Assembly (NCBI GenBank): GCA_036407035.1
Contig: DASXAA010000246.1
Coordinates: 1-64,000, forward strand
From: JACVRW01 sp036407035
GTDB taxonomy: Bacteria; Actinomycetota; Thermoleophilia; Solirubrobacterales; Thermoleophilaceae
Length of the DNA: 64,000 nt
Reading direction: 5' to 3'
Shown here: positions 25,696-34,956 of the stretch, in pieces
Layout: every line of letters begins with the position of its first letter
Numbering within the stretch: position 1 is the stretch's first letter
Notes under the pieces: model-generated
What the model saw: only the letters and a program-made list of their open reading frames with translations
The model's database searches: none
What the model was told of the DNA's origin: nothing
Made by a program: the position numbers and the translations under genes

Positions 25696-26382
25696 TCAGC
25701 GGGACGTTGCGGTCGGGACGGACAGGTGCGACGTGTCGTTGAAGCTGCGCAGGAGCCAGCGGCCGTCGGGCTCGATCACGAGCCGCGAGATCGAGCCGTT
25801 GTCCGAGTGGACGAACGCGAACGGCCGGCCCTCCGCGGCCTGGCGGCACATCTCGCCGATCACGGCGCCGTGGGCGATCGCCACGGCGACCGCGTCGGGG
25901 CCCGTCTCGGCCACGATGTGCTCGACCGCCGCGCGCGCCCGGCGGCCGAGGTCCTCGAGCGACTCGGCGCCCGGGATCGCGTCCCAGCGCTGCTCGGCGA
26001 ACACGCGCTGGATGATCGGGTCGCCTCTGGCCGCGCGGATGCGGTACTCGCCGCCCTCGAACTCGCCCAGGAACACCTCGGCGAGGTCGGGCACGACCTC
26101 CGGCTCGAGGCCGGTGGCGGCGGCCAGCGGCGCGGCAGTCTGCTGCGTGCGCTGGAGCGGCGACACGAACAGCCCCCGCACCGGCTCGGGGGCGAGGCGG
26201 GCGGCCACGGCCGCCGCCTGGGCGTGCCCGGCCTCCGAGAGCGGCGGGTTCGCGCGCCCGTCGATCAGCGGGAACCGCACGCCCTCCACCGCGGCGGCCG
26301 ACGCGCCGTGGCGCACGAGCACCACCTCCGTGGCGCCGGGCGGGACGGCGTACGGGTGCTGCTCGAAGCTGTCCCGGGGCAT
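25696..26382 (-). CDS. Histidine phosphatase family protein (copy 1)
   Basis: Branch-1 histidine phosphatase (phosphoglycerate-mutase-like), 228 residues. VVLVRHGAS holds the phosphorylated His in the RHG motif; SPLQRTQQTA gives the second Arg; FLGEFEGGEY has the acid region; AVAIAHGAVIGEM supplies the distal His. It should remove phosphate from a small molecule. Its start overlaps the ADH stop by one base (TGATG). A close paralogue is at 62907-63566; both share RWDxIPGAE and NGSIxRLV. Confidence 0.9.
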   Translation of the reverse strand: MPRDSFEQHPYAVPPGATEVVLVRHGASAAAVEGVRFPLIDGRANPPLSEAGHAQAAAVAARLAPEPVRGLFVSPLQRTQQTAAPLAAATGLEPEVVPDLAEVFLGEFEGGEYRIRAARGDPIIQRVFAEQRWDAIPGAESLEDLGRRARAAVEHIVAETGPDAVAVAIAHGAVIGEMCRQAAEGRPFAFVHSDNGSISRLVIEPDGRWLLRSFNDTSHLSVPTATSR

Positions 26383-27419
26383 CAGCCGCCGTTCGGCGCC
26401 ACCAGCACCTTGAGCGAGCGGTCCTTCGCGAGCTGAACGTCGAACGCCTCGCCGATGTCGTCGAGCCGCTCGCGCTGGGTGATGAGCGCGTCGGCCCGGG
26501 CGGCGCCCGAGCGCAGCAGCTCGATCGCCTCCGCGAAGTCCTTGCTCGTGTAGGCGATGCTGCCCTGCAGCCGCAGCTCCTTCTGGACGAGCGAGGTCGG
26601 GTTGAACGTGACCGGGTCGTCGTAGAGCGCGAGCACGACGATGGTGCCGCCGCCGCGCACGGTGTCGAGGGCCGCCTCGGCCAACGCGGGGACGCCGGAG
26701 CACTCGAACACGACGTCGACCTCCTGGCCCTCGCCGAGCACGCCGCCGAGCGCCTCGGCGATGCCAGGCGAGCCGTCCAGCGCCTCGGCGCCGAGCTCGC
26801 GGGCGGCGTCGATGCGCAGCTGCGAGATGTCCACGCCGATCACGCGCTCCGCGCCCTTCGCCCGCAGCACCTGCACCACCTGCTGGCCGATCGTGCCGAG
26901 GCCCAGCACCAGCGCGGTCGCGCCCTGCACGCCGTCGATCAGGTTCACCGCGTGCACGGCGACCGCGAGCGGCTCGACGGTCGCTCCCGCCTCGTCGTCC
27001 ACGTCGTCGCTCAGCGCGAACACGTTCTCGCCGCGCACGGAGTGCGGGATGCGCACGCGCTCGGCGAAGGCGCCGGGCTTGCCGTACGCGATGCCGGTCG
27101 TCCATGCCACGCCGCAGAGGTTGTAGCGGCCCTCGGCGCAGCGCGCGCACTCGCCGCACGGGACGATCGGGACGGCGGTCACGCGGTCGCCCACGGACAG
27201 GTCCTTCACCTCCGGTCCGGCCTCCACCACGCGCCCGGAGAACTCGTGGCCCATCACCTGGCCCGGCTCGACGAAGGAGCCGTGCAGGAACGTGTGGAGG
27301 TCCGAGCCGCAGATGCCGCAGACGCTCACCTCCACGACCACGTCGTCGGGGCCGGCCTCGGGGTCCGGCACCTCCTCGACCTGGATGTCCTTGATCCCCT
27401 TGAACACCGCTGCCTTCAT
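26382..27419 (-). CDS. Zinc-dependent alcohol dehydrogenase, butanediol/sorbitol-dehydrogenase-like
   Basis: MDR-family dehydrogenase, 345 residues. Catalytic zinc ligands are in VCGICGSDLH and GHEFSGRV; the structural zinc loop is PCGECARCAEGRYNLC. The Rossmann motif is VLGLGTIGQQV with Asp in VIGVDIS, pointing to NAD. The ATG follows AAGGAGGAGACGCG. The best guess is oxidation of a secondary alcohol or diol. It leads a three-gene unit with the phosphatase and the hydrolase. Confidence 0.92.
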   Translation of the reverse strand: MKAAVFKGIKDIQVEEVPDPEAGPDDVVVEVSVCGICGSDLHTFLHGSFVEPGQVMGHEFSGRVVEAGPEVKDLSVGDRVTAVPIVPCGECARCAEGRYNLCGVAWTTGIAYGKPGAFAERVRIPHSVRGENVFALSDDVDDEAGATVEPLAVAVHAVNLIDGVQGATALVLGLGTIGQQVVQVLRAKGAERVIGVDISQLRIDAARELGAEALDGSPGIAEALGGVLGEGQEVDVVFECSGVPALAEAALDTVRGGGTIVVLALYDDPVTFNPTSLVQKELRLQGSIAYTSKDFAEAIELLRSGAARADALITQRERLDDIGEAFDVQLAKDRSLKVLVAPNGG

Positions 27420-27454
27420 CGCGTCTCCTCCTTCGCTCTGTACATGAATTGTTC

Positions 27455-27496
27455 GCGGGCCGGGGTGTCGGGAGGGAGGTCGCCACCCCGGCCCGC
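27455..27496 (-). terminator. Perfect 13-bp GC hairpin between SDR and alcohol dehydrogenase genes
   Basis: GCGGGCCGGGGTG (27455-27467) and CACCCCGGCCCGC (27484-27496) are perfect complements with a 16-base loop, starting 6 bases past the SDR stop. It probably ends or attenuates the ligase-SDR transcript. No T tract follows. The ADH promoter would lie just after it, around CAATTCATGTACA. Confidence 0.55.
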
Positions 27497-27502
27497 CGCT
27501 GT

Positions 27503-28267
27503 CTACGGCGCGGTGTATCCGCCGTCGACGCTCATCGCCGTTCCCGTCACGAACGACGCCTTGTCGGAGAGCAGCCACACGCACGCGGCCGCGATCTCCT
27601 CAGGTTCTCCGAAGCGGCCGATCGGGTGGTTCTGGCGCGCCGCCTCGATCAGTTCCGTGTCGTTCCCGAGCGCGTCCTCGAACAGGTCCTTCTCCACCAT
27701 CGGCGTGACCACGTACGAGGGGCACATCGCGTTCACGCGCACGCCCTGCTCGGCGTACTCGAGGGCCGCCGACTTCGTCAGCCCGACCACGCCGTGCTTC
27801 GCCGCCACGTAGCCGGCCGCCGCCGGCCAGCCGATCAGCCCCGCCGCGGAGGCCATGTTCACGATCGACCCGGAACCCTGGCCCGCCATCACGCCGATCT
27901 CGTGCTTCGTGCACAGGAAGACGCCGTTCAGGTCCACGTCCAGGATCCGGCGCCAGTCGTCGTATGCGGTCTCCCCCACCGGCCCCAGTGAGCCCAGGAT
28001 GCCTGCGCAGTTGAACGCGCCGTCGAGCCGGCCGCGCGACTCCACCGCCCGCGCGACAAGCGCCTCCACGGCGCCCTCGTCGGTCACGTCGCAGCTCACG
28101 TACTCCGCCGCGTCGCCGATCTCCTCCGCGAGCGCCTCGCCCTGCTCGTCGCGCACGTCCGACAGCACGAGCTGCGCTCCCTCGGCCTGGGCCTCGAGTG
28201 CCGTCGCGCGGCCGATGCCGCTCGCGGCCCCGGTGATCAGCACTGACTTCCCCTCTAGAAGACCCAC
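27503..28267 (-). CDS. Short-chain dehydrogenase/reductase
   Basis: Classical SDR, 254 residues: TGAASGIGRA cofactor loop, CDVTDEG acidic strand, NCAGI, catalytic YVAAK, and the SVDGGY end. An Asp in LVLSDVRDE suggests NAD preference. I prefer GTG 28267 over GTG 28273 because AAGGAG is 7 bases before the former and only one before the latter. It follows the acyl-CoA ligase by 15 bases, so it likely acts on a hydroxyacyl or related intermediate. Confidence 0.92.
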   Translation of the reverse strand: MGLLEGKSVLITGAASGIGRATALEAQAEGAQLVLSDVRDEQGEALAEEIGDAAEYVSCDVTDEGAVEALVARAVESRGRLDGAFNCAGILGSLGPVGETAYDDWRRILDVDLNGVFLCTKHEIGVMAGQGSGSIVNMASAAGLIGWPAAAGYVAAKHGVVGLTKSAALEYAEQGVRVNAMCPSYVVTPMVEKDLFEDALGNDTELIEAARQNHPIGRFGEPEEIAAACVWLLSDKASFVTGTAMSVDGGYTAP

Positions 28268-28282
28268 GTGCACGCTCCTTGC

Positions 28283-29818
28283 TCAGGCCGGCGCGGCGCT
28301 CTCCATGTGAGCGCGCAGCGGCTTCTTGTCGATCTTGCCGGTGGAGGTCTTCGGGAGCTCGGCGACGACCTCCCAGCTCGAGGGGACCTTGAACGGGGCC
28401 AGGCGCGCGCGGCAGTGCTCCTCGAGCTCGGACGTGTCGCTGCCGGACACGAGCGCCACGACCGCGTGCACCTCCTCGCCGCGCACCTCGTCGGGCCGGC
28501 CGATCACCGCCGCCTCCTTGACGCTCGAGTGCTCGAGCAGCACGTCCTCGATCTCGCGCGGGTAGATGTTCTCCCCGCCGCGGATGATCATGTCCTTCTT
28601 GCGGTCGACGAGGAAGAAGAACCCGTCCTCGTCGCGGTGGCCGATGTCGCCGGTGTGGAGCCATCCGGCCCGCAGCGTCTCGGCGTTCGCGTCCGGCCGC
28701 TTGTAGTAGCCCCGCATCACGTTCGGGCCGCGCACGCACACCTCGCCCGGAGTGCCGTCGGGAACCGGGTCTCCGCGCTCGTCGAGCACCAGCACCTCCT
28801 GCCCGCGCGTGGGCAGCCCGATCGAGCCGATCTTGCGCGGACCGTGGAACGGGTTGATCGTCGAGCAGCAGGTGCCCTCGGTGAGCCCGTAGCCCTCCAT
28901 GATGCGCAGGCCGAACTTCTCCTCGAAGCGGCGGAACAACGCCGGCGAGAGCGGCGCCGCCCCGCAGATCACGAAGCGGAGCGTGTTCGTCTCGGCCTCG
29001 TCGGCGCCGGGCGCGTGCAGCAGCGCGGCGAGCATCGTCGGCACGGCCGAGAACGTCACCGGCTCGAAGCGGGCCACCTCGCTCCAGAACTCCGACGCCG
29101 AGAAGCGCTTCCACATCGCCACCCGCGCGCCGAGGAACAGCGGGAGGACGGTCGTCACGAGCTGCGCGTTCACGTGGAACAGCGGCAGGACCATCCCCAT
29201 GACGTCGCCGCGCGACACCGGCAGCGGCTCCCCGAGCTGCCAGGCGTTCGCCAGGAAGTTCGAGTGCGCGAGCATCGCGCCCTTGGGCCGGCCGGTCGTG
29301 CCCGAGGTGTAGACGAACGACGCTATGTCGCCCGGATCGACCGCCGCGGGCTCGTCCACGGCACCGTGGCCGCGCAGCGGGGCGGCGAGGTCGGCGCCGT
29401 CCGCGACCACGAGCTGGCGCAGCCCGGGCAGCTCGTCGCGGCGCTCCTCGAGCCCGGCCGCCGCCTCGGGCGTGCAGACCACGCAGCCCGCGCCGGAATC
29501 GGCCAGGATGCCGGCGGCCTCGCGCGCTGTCAGGGCCGGGTTCACCGGGTTGAAGGTGGCGCCGAGCCAGAGGATCGCCCACCACACCTCGAGGTAGTGG
29601 GGGCTGTTCGGGAGGACCACGCCGACCACGTCGCCCTTCCCCACCCCGAGGGCCCTGAGGCCGCCCGCCACCTCCCTGACGCGGGCGGCGAACTCCTCGT
29701 AGGACCACTGCTGGTCGGCGTCGCGGACGAAGGGGGTGTCGCCGAGCTCAGCGGCGCGCACGCGCAGCAGCTCGGGCAACGTCCGCACGTCGGTCGAGAG
29801 CACCGCGCTCATCTGCAC
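28283..29818 (-). CDS. Long-chain-fatty-acid-CoA ligase-like AMP-dependent synthetase
   Basis: ANL-superfamily ligase, 511 residues. VYTSGTTGRPKGAML is the phosphate loop, EGYGLTEGTC the A5 motif, LHTGDIGHRDEDG A7, DRKKDMIIRGGENIYPREIE A8, and KTSTGKIDKKPLR carries the A10 Lys. The GTG start has AAGG five bases upstream; ATG 29812 is an alternative. Substrate not decided. The SDR gene follows by 15 bases. Confidence 0.93.
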   Translation of the reverse strand: MQMSAVLSTDVRTLPELLRVRAAELGDTPFVRDADQQWSYEEFAARVREVAGGLRALGVGKGDVVGVVLPNSPHYLEVWWAILWLGATFNPVNPALTAREAAGILADSGAGCVVCTPEAAAGLEERRDELPGLRQLVVADGADLAAPLRGHGAVDEPAAVDPGDIASFVYTSGTTGRPKGAMLAHSNFLANAWQLGEPLPVSRGDVMGMVLPLFHVNAQLVTTVLPLFLGARVAMWKRFSASEFWSEVARFEPVTFSAVPTMLAALLHAPGADEAETNTLRFVICGAAPLSPALFRRFEEKFGLRIMEGYGLTEGTCCSTINPFHGPRKIGSIGLPTRGQEVLVLDERGDPVPDGTPGEVCVRGPNVMRGYYKRPDANAETLRAGWLHTGDIGHRDEDGFFFLVDRKKDMIIRGGENIYPREIEDVLLEHSSVKEAAVIGRPDEVRGEEVHAVVALVSGSDTSELEEHCRARLAPFKVPSSWEVVAELPKTSTGKIDKKPLRAHMESAAPA

Positions 29819-29867
29819 CGGAACCTTCGCAGCCGCGCGCAGTGGCGTCCCGCTCGCGGGCGGGCCC

Positions 29868-29884
29868 CGTTGTGCTCGTCACAG
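29868..29884 (+). promoter_or_regulatory. Palindromic TTGTG/CACAG element upstream of ligase gene, site C
   Basis: CGTTGTGCTCGTCACAG lies about 50-66 bases before the ligase start in a 124-base gap that otherwise shows no gene. It resembles the recurrent motif but with a shorter spacer, so it is the weakest member. Confidence 0.25.
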
Positions 29885-29942
29885 TCGCGCCGGGGCCGCG
29901 CTTTGCGCGCCGCGCAGGCGTGTGCTTCTCGACGGCGGCGCA

Positions 29943-30998
29943 TCAGTCGAGGCTGAGGATCGTGAGCGCGACGACCCCGTCACGGCCGGCGTGACCGCCC
30001 GCGAGCGAGAGCCCGACGCGCGCGCCCGCGACCTGGCGGCGGCCCGCCTCGCCGCGCAGCTGCCAGCCGAGCTCGCACAGCTGGACGATGCCGGCCGCGC
30101 CCGCGGTCAGGCCCTGGGCGAGCGCGCCCCCGCTTGTGTTCACGGGCACGACCCCGCCAAGCGCCGTGAAGCCGCTCTCCACGAGCTCGGGGCCGTGGCC
30201 GTCCGGGGCGAGCTCGAGGGCCTCGTACGCGGCGATCTCGCCGGCGGCGGTGGGATGGTCGATCTCGGCGCAATCCACGTCCTCGGGTCCGAGGCGGGCG
30301 GCGTTGTAGGCGAGGCGCGCCGCGCGGGCGGTCACCGCGCGACCGCCGGCGCCGGCGTCCAGCAGCACGCACGCGCGCAGGCGCGGCGCGCTCGCGCCGC
30401 CGCGGCGCCCGAGGTCGCGCGCGGCCAGCACCACCGCGGCCGCCCCCTGGGACGGCGCCGCCACCATCAGCCGCCGCAGCGGCCAGACCAGCACGTCGCT
30501 CGCGAGCACCGCGCCGGCGTCGGCCGGGGGCCCGTTTCGCGGCGCGCGCGGGTTGTCGGCGCCCTGGGCGCGGTTCTTCGCGGCCACGCGCGCGAAGTGC
30601 CCCTCGGTGGCGCCCGACCTGCCCATGTACGCCTCGGCCGCCTCGGCGAGCTCGTCGAGCGCGGGCGGGTCGCCCGTGGCCGGCGACGGGTCGTGGCCGA
30701 GACAGAGCACCACGTCGCTCTCCCCGGAGGCGACCGCGCGCCAGGCCGCGTACAGCGCCGCCAGGCCCAGCTCGCACGGGGGCGGCAGCGGCCGGCCGGC
30801 ACGGTCCCCGAGCAGCTCGAACGCCGCCCCGCTGTCGGGCTCGCCGCCGGTCGCCACCGTCACGGCCGAGACGTCGCCCGCGCTCAGCCCGGCGTCGGCG
30901 AGCGCCGCGGCCGCGGCCTGTTGTGCGAGCTCGCGGGTGGTGCGCCCCGTGCGCGAGAAGGAAGTGGTCCCGACTCCGAGCAGATGCACCCCGCGCAC
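29943..30998 (-). CDS. Thiolase-superfamily protein (lipid-transfer/SCP-x type), GHP motif lost
   Basis: 351 residues, thiolase fold. PPPCELGLAALYAAW holds a candidate nucleophile Cys75, and His248 in EIDHPTAAGE corresponds to the mid-protein acid/base. The near-terminal motif that is NTSGG...GHPxG in active thiolases reads NTSGGALAQGLTAG here, so the GHP His and Pro are missing. Compare the paralogue at 39840-41006, which keeps GHPIGATG. It may be non-catalytic or have other chemistry. The GTG 30998 start lies 6 bases after TATCGT, supporting a leaderless mRNA; GTG 30989 is an alternative. Confidence 0.82.
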   Translation of the reverse strand: MRGVHLLGVGTTSFSRTGRTTRELAQQAAAAALADAGLSAGDVSAVTVATGGEPDSGAAFELLGDRAGRPLPPPCELGLAALYAAWRAVASGESDVVLCLGHDPSPATGDPPALDELAEAAEAYMGRSGATEGHFARVAAKNRAQGADNPRAPRNGPPADAGAVLASDVLVWPLRRLMVAAPSQGAAAVVLAARDLGRRGGASAPRLRACVLLDAGAGGRAVTARAARLAYNAARLGPEDVDCAEIDHPTAAGEIAAYEALELAPDGHGPELVESGFTALGGVVPVNTSGGALAQGLTAGAAGIVQLCELGWQLRGEAGRRQVAGARVGLSLAGGHAGRDGVVALTILSLD

Positions 30999-31004
30999 AG
31001 CACG

Positions 31005-31067
31005 ACGATAGGGACGGCGGAGCCCGCGAGGGCGTGGGCGCCGCGGAGTGTTGTGCGATTCCCCAAC
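31005..31067 (-). promoter_or_regulatory. Promoter region of the thiolase-like gene with recurrent motif, site D
   Basis: On the minus strand GTTGGGGAATCGCACAAC (31067-31050) matches the recurrent motif. TATCGT (31010-31005) lies 6 bases before GTG 30998 and fits a leaderless -10. The gap to the upstream regulator gene is 74 bases. Confidence 0.45.
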
Positions 31068-31072
31068 GCCGC

Positions 31073-32950
31073 TCAGCTCGCCGCCGCGCCCACCACCTTC
31101 AGCGCCGGCCGCGGGCCCAGCGCGCGCGACTCGGCGCCGATCGGGAGCCGCCCCTGCAGCAGGAGCACGAGCAGCGACAGCCGGGCGCGCAGCTGCGCGT
31201 CGGGGTCGTGCGTGACGGCGAGGCCGGTCAGCTCCTCGATCCGCGAGAGCCGGTAGCGGATCGTGTTCTCGTGCACGTCGAGGCACTCGGCGCTGCGCCG
31301 GATGCTGCCCATGTTCTCGAAGAACGAGCAGAGCGTCGTTAGGAGGTCGGCCTTCGACGCGTCGTCGACCAGGCCGCCGACCGTGTCTTCCGCGAAGCTG
31401 GCGACGAGCTCGCCGTCGGAGCTCGACAGCAGCAGCCGCCCCACGCCGAGGTCGTCGGCAGCGAACAGCGCCGGGCCGCCCGGCGGCGAGAAGCGGCGGA
31501 TGCACTCCACCACCTGGCGCGCCTCGTGGTACGCGGTGCGGTAGCCCTGGCGGTCGTCGTGCACCGCGGAGATCCCCGCGACGAGCTGGTCGACGGGGTG
31601 GAGCTGGGCGCGCACCTCCTCGAACATCTCGTGCCTGTCGGTCGCCAACGCCGCCGGGTCCGCGTCCGCCGGGACCTCGACGAGCGCGGCCACGGCCCCG
31701 GCCACGGCGGTCACGTGCACGGTCAGCTCGGGCGCCACGCGCCGGAACGCCGCCGCGACCGCCCGGAAGTCGGGCACGTCGTCCTCGCCGCCGGAGCGCG
31801 AGCCGATCAGCATGACCACCCGCGGCACGTCCAGCCGCACGCCGAGGCGGTCGGCCCGGCGGCCGACGATCGCCGTGTCCGAGCAGCCGGCCAGCAGCTC
31901 TGCCGCGAGCGACGAGCCGGCATTCCAGTCCGCCTCGACCGCGTTGCGCTCGGCGCTCACCTGGAGCGCGATCAGCGTCGCGGCCCGCCGCAGCGCCACG
32001 ATGTCCCCGCCGGTGAAGCGCGACTTGTGCTCCATGACCACGAGCCGCCCCCACACCTCGTCGCCCAGCAGCACCGGAGCCACGACGTGGCGGTGCAACA
32101 CGCCCGCCCGCGGCAGCGGCCCGGCGACGAAGGCGCGGCTGCTCTCGTGCTCGGCGAGCGCGTCCTGCACGTCGGGGTGGCTGGCGAAGCGCGGCTCGAG
32201 CAGGCGCGGCACGATGCCGTCGTTGTCGCCGCCGGGCACCGCGGTGGCGCGCCGCTCGCCCGCCGCGGTGAACACCGCGCACGGCTTGCCGAGCAGGTCG
32301 GCGAGCGTCTGCATGAGGTCGTGGAGCGAGCGGCCCTGGAGCACGAGGTCGCTGAGCTGCTCGTCGACCGCGGTGGCGCGGCGCAGCGCGTGCAGCTGGC
32401 GGCCGGCCACCTCGAGCTGCGAGCGTAGCTCCACCTGGGCCCTCGCCTGGTTCACGGCCACCGCCGCGAGGCCGGCGAACGCCATCGCCACGTCGGCGTC
32501 CTCGCCGCTGAAATCGTGCTGGCGGTCCTCGTCGTCGAGGAAGATCACACCGACCACCTCGGACCCGGCGATCATCGGCACGGCCATGATCGACCGGATG
32601 CTCCAGAAGCGCACGGTCGCCTTCACCATGCGCGGGTCGTGGCGGGCGTTCGCGATGATCACGGGCCGCCTGGTCTCGAGCAGCTCGAGCGTCATGCCGT
32701 CGGCGGGCACGCCGGCCACGGCGCGCTTGATGTCCTGGTCGAGGACCGTGTCGACGCAGCGGCCCACGCAGCCCTTGAACACCCCCTCGCGCTCGTCGCG
32801 CATGTGGATGCTGCACCGCTCGACGCCGACCAGGCCGCTGGCCTTGCGCGCCACCACGTGCAGCAGTTCGTCGATGCTCGCGGCGCCGCCGGCCGCGGTG
32901 GCGACCTCGGAGAAGGCCTCGAGCGCTCGCCGCATGCTGGTGTCGGTCAT
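31073..32950 (-). CDS. GAF-domain PucR/CdaR-family transcriptional regulator
   Basis: 625 residues. A GAF domain covers about 30-180 (VGVERCSIHMRD, with IMAVPMIAGSEVVGVIFLDDED in pieces). A second sensor-like region follows to about 340, then a GGDEF-like CdaR linker, and the C-terminal PucR helix-turn-helix: SFFENMGSIRRSAECLDVHENTIRYRLSRIEELTG in pieces. Such regulators sense small molecules or redox state and usually activate catabolic genes. ATG start with GGAGGG 8 bases upstream. It is last in the E2-SDR-peptidase-regulator unit, 19 bases after the M20 gene. It could be the protein that reads the recurrent motif, which is untested. Confidence 0.9.
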   Translation of the reverse strand: MTDTSMRRALEAFSEVATAAGGAASIDELLHVVARKASGLVGVERCSIHMRDEREGVFKGCVGRCVDTVLDQDIKRAVAGVPADGMTLELLETRRPVIIANARHDPRMVKATVRFWSIRSIMAVPMIAGSEVVGVIFLDDEDRQHDFSGEDADVAMAFAGLAAVAVNQARAQVELRSQLEVAGRQLHALRRATAVDEQLSDLVLQGRSLHDLMQTLADLLGKPCAVFTAAGERRATAVPGGDNDGIVPRLLEPRFASHPDVQDALAEHESSRAFVAGPLPRAGVLHRHVVAPVLLGDEVWGRLVVMEHKSRFTGGDIVALRRAATLIALQVSAERNAVEADWNAGSSLAAELLAGCSDTAIVGRRADRLGVRLDVPRVVMLIGSRSGGEDDVPDFRAVAAAFRRVAPELTVHVTAVAGAVAALVEVPADADPAALATDRHEMFEEVRAQLHPVDQLVAGISAVHDDRQGYRTAYHEARQVVECIRRFSPPGGPALFAADDLGVGRLLLSSSDGELVASFAEDTVGGLVDDASKADLLTTLCSFFENMGSIRRSAECLDVHENTIRYRLSRIEELTGLAVTHDPDAQLRARLSLLVLLLQGRLPIGAESRALGPRPALKVVGAAAS

Positions 32951-32969
32951 CTCTGCTCCCTCCCCTCCG

Positions 32970-34190
32970 TCAGCTCAGTAGCTCCATCGTTGCCGTCGCG
33001 TAGATCTCGGCGGCCTGCGTCACCTCGGCGATGTCGATGTGCTCGTCGACCTGGTGGGCGAGGTGGAAGTCACCCGGTCCGAACGTGATCGCCGCCGGCG
33101 ACCCGAAGCCCCGCTTGTCGGTCCTCATCAGCTCCGCCGCGTCGACCCAGCCGCCGTTGAACTGCTGTACGACCGGCTCCTCGCCGGTCAGCTCACGCAC
33201 CGCGCCCTCGAGCGCCCGCACCCCGGCGTGGTCCGGGTCCACCTGGCCCGGGCGCAGCCAGAGGCGCCCGGCGCCCATCGGCAGCACCTTCCGCTCGAAG
33301 CGCACCTCGCCGTCCTCGCGCTCGAGCTCGCGCAGGAAGGCGTCGATCGAGTCGCGCACCTCGCTGAGCGACGCGCCGGGCGGCGTGAGGACGGAGAGTA
33401 CGGCGTCGCAGCGGGCCGGGATCGCCCAGCCGCCGCCGGGCAGCGTGCGGATCGCGTTGGTGGTCACGCGCGGCTCGAACCAGCGCGAGTCGCCGGCGGG
33501 CAGGGCCAGCCGGCCCTGGTCCACGGCCTCCACGAGCTTCGCCATCTTGGTGATCGCGTTGATCCCCTGCTCTGGCTCGGTCGGGTGTGCGGTGCGGCCG
33601 ATCGCGGTGATCTTCCACGTCGAGATGCCGGGGTAGGCGATCTCGATACGGCGGTTGCTGGTCGCCTCCGCGGACCAGACCGTCCCCACCCGCTCGACCA
33701 CGCCGAGGTCCTCCATCAGCGTCGCCCCGCGGAAGCCGTCCTCGCCGTCGGAGTCGGACATGAAGAAGATCGGGCCGCTGCGCCTGCGGCCGGAGCCGGC
33801 GATCGACCCCACGGCCGCCAGCATCGCGACCAGCGGCCCCTTGCTGTCCACGGCGCCGCGACCGTAGAGCACTCCGTCCTCGACCTGGGCGCCCCAGGGG
33901 TCCCGGGACCAGTCGGACGGCGTCGCGTGGACGGTGTCGAAGTGGGCGTCGAACAGCACCCCCGGGCCGTCCTCGTCGCCCTCGAGCACGCCGAGCACGA
34001 GCGGAACCCGGCGGCCCTCGACGGCGTAGTGCTCGACCGTCATCCCGACGTCCTCCAGCCGGCGGGAGAGCCACAGGTGAGCGGTGGTGTCCTCCCCCAC
34101 GACGCTGCGGATGCCCACGATCTCGCGCAGCAGCTGCTCGCACTGCTCCGCGGTGATCGACGGGCTTCGGGTCTCCTGGTCGGTTGACAT
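32970..34190 (-). CDS. M20 family metallopeptidase/amidohydrolase (ArgE/DapE/CPG2-like)
   Basis: 406 residues. First metal ligand block LFDAHFDTVHATPSDW, bridging Asp in LYGRGAVDSKGPLVAML, the catalytic Glu pair region FMSDSDGEDGFRG, and the dimerisation-domain His in GRTAHPTEPEQG. It hydrolyses an amide or peptide bond with two zinc ions in the cytoplasm. The catalytic position normally EE is DG-E-D here (SDSDGEDG), slightly unusual. ATG start with a weak AAAGGA. Its position suggests deacylation of an amide intermediate. Confidence 0.88.
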   Translation of the reverse strand: MSTDQETRSPSITAEQCEQLLREIVGIRSVVGEDTTAHLWLSRRLEDVGMTVEHYAVEGRRVPLVLGVLEGDEDGPGVLFDAHFDTVHATPSDWSRDPWGAQVEDGVLYGRGAVDSKGPLVAMLAAVGSIAGSGRRRSGPIFFMSDSDGEDGFRGATLMEDLGVVERVGTVWSAEATSNRRIEIAYPGISTWKITAIGRTAHPTEPEQGINAITKMAKLVEAVDQGRLALPAGDSRWFEPRVTTNAIRTLPGGGWAIPARCDAVLSVLTPPGASLSEVRDSIDAFLRELEREDGEVRFERKVLPMGAGRLWLRPGQVDPDHAGVRALEGAVRELTGEEPVVQQFNGGWVDAAELMRTDKRGFGSPAAITFGPGDFHLAHQVDEHIDIAEVTQAAEIYATATMELLS

Positions 34191-34209
34191 GTGCGACGCG
34201 TCCTTTCGG

Positions 34210-34956
34210 CTAGTTCTGAACGGTGGACTCCTCGAGAAGCTGTGGGTGCTCGCGCAGGCTCATGCCGCCGTCGACCTTCAGCGAGACACCGGTGACCCAG
34301 CGCGCGGCTGGCGACGCGAGGAAGGCGACGACGTCGGCCACGTCGGCGCCGTCGGCGATGCGCCCGAGCGGCGTGCGCTCCACGAAGGCGTCGGCGATCG
34401 CGGGGCGGGCGAGCAGCGGCTCCATCAGCGGCGTGCGCACGACGCCCGGGAGCACCGCGTTGCAGCGCACGCCGCGCGATCCGAGCTCGAGCGCGGCCGA
34501 GCGCACCAGCGCCTCGAGGCCCGCCTTGGCGGCGGAGTAGTGCGCGAGCCCGGCGACCGGCGCCTCCGAGTCGACCGACGAGATGACCGTGTACGAGCCG
34601 CCCTCGGGGATGTGCGGCGCGCAGGCCTGGAGGACGTTGAACGCGCCGGTCAGGTTCACGCCGAGCACGAGGTCCCATTCGCGCGGGGCGATCTCGAGGA
34701 CGGGGGTCACGCGGGCGGTCCCGGCGGCGAAGACGGCGGCGCCGATCCCGCCGTGCGCCTCGGCCACGCGCTCGGCGGCCGCGTCCACGGCGTCGCGGTC
34801 GCGCACGTCGAGGGCGATCGCGTCGGGGTCGTCCGGCGGCGGCTTGAGGTCGGCCACCACCGTGGGCCAGCCGGCGGCGAGCAGCGCGTCGGCGCAGGCC
34901 CGCCCGATGCCGGACGCGCCGCCGACGACGAGGGCGGCGCCGGTCACGTCCGCCAT
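34210..34956 (-). CDS. Short-chain dehydrogenase/reductase
   Basis: 248 residues, classical SDR with one change: the cofactor loop is VGGASGIGRA, with VGG in place of TGG. Other marks are LDVRDRD, AAGTA in place of the usual NNAG, SSVDSE with the catalytic Ser, YSAAK, and the VDGGMSL end. The ATG overlaps the E2 stop by 13 bases. The altered NAG region suggests a divergent substrate range. It lies between the E2 and peptidase genes. Confidence 0.9.
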   Translation of the reverse strand: MADVTGAALVVGGASGIGRACADALLAAGWPTVVADLKPPPDDPDAIALDVRDRDAVDAAAERVAEAHGGIGAAVFAAGTARVTPVLEIAPREWDLVLGVNLTGAFNVLQACAPHIPEGGSYTVISSVDSEAPVAGLAHYSAAKAGLEALVRSAALELGSRGVRCNAVLPGVVRTPLMEPLLARPAIADAFVERTPLGRIADGADVADVVAFLASPAARWVTGVSLKVDGGMSLREHPQLLEESTVQN

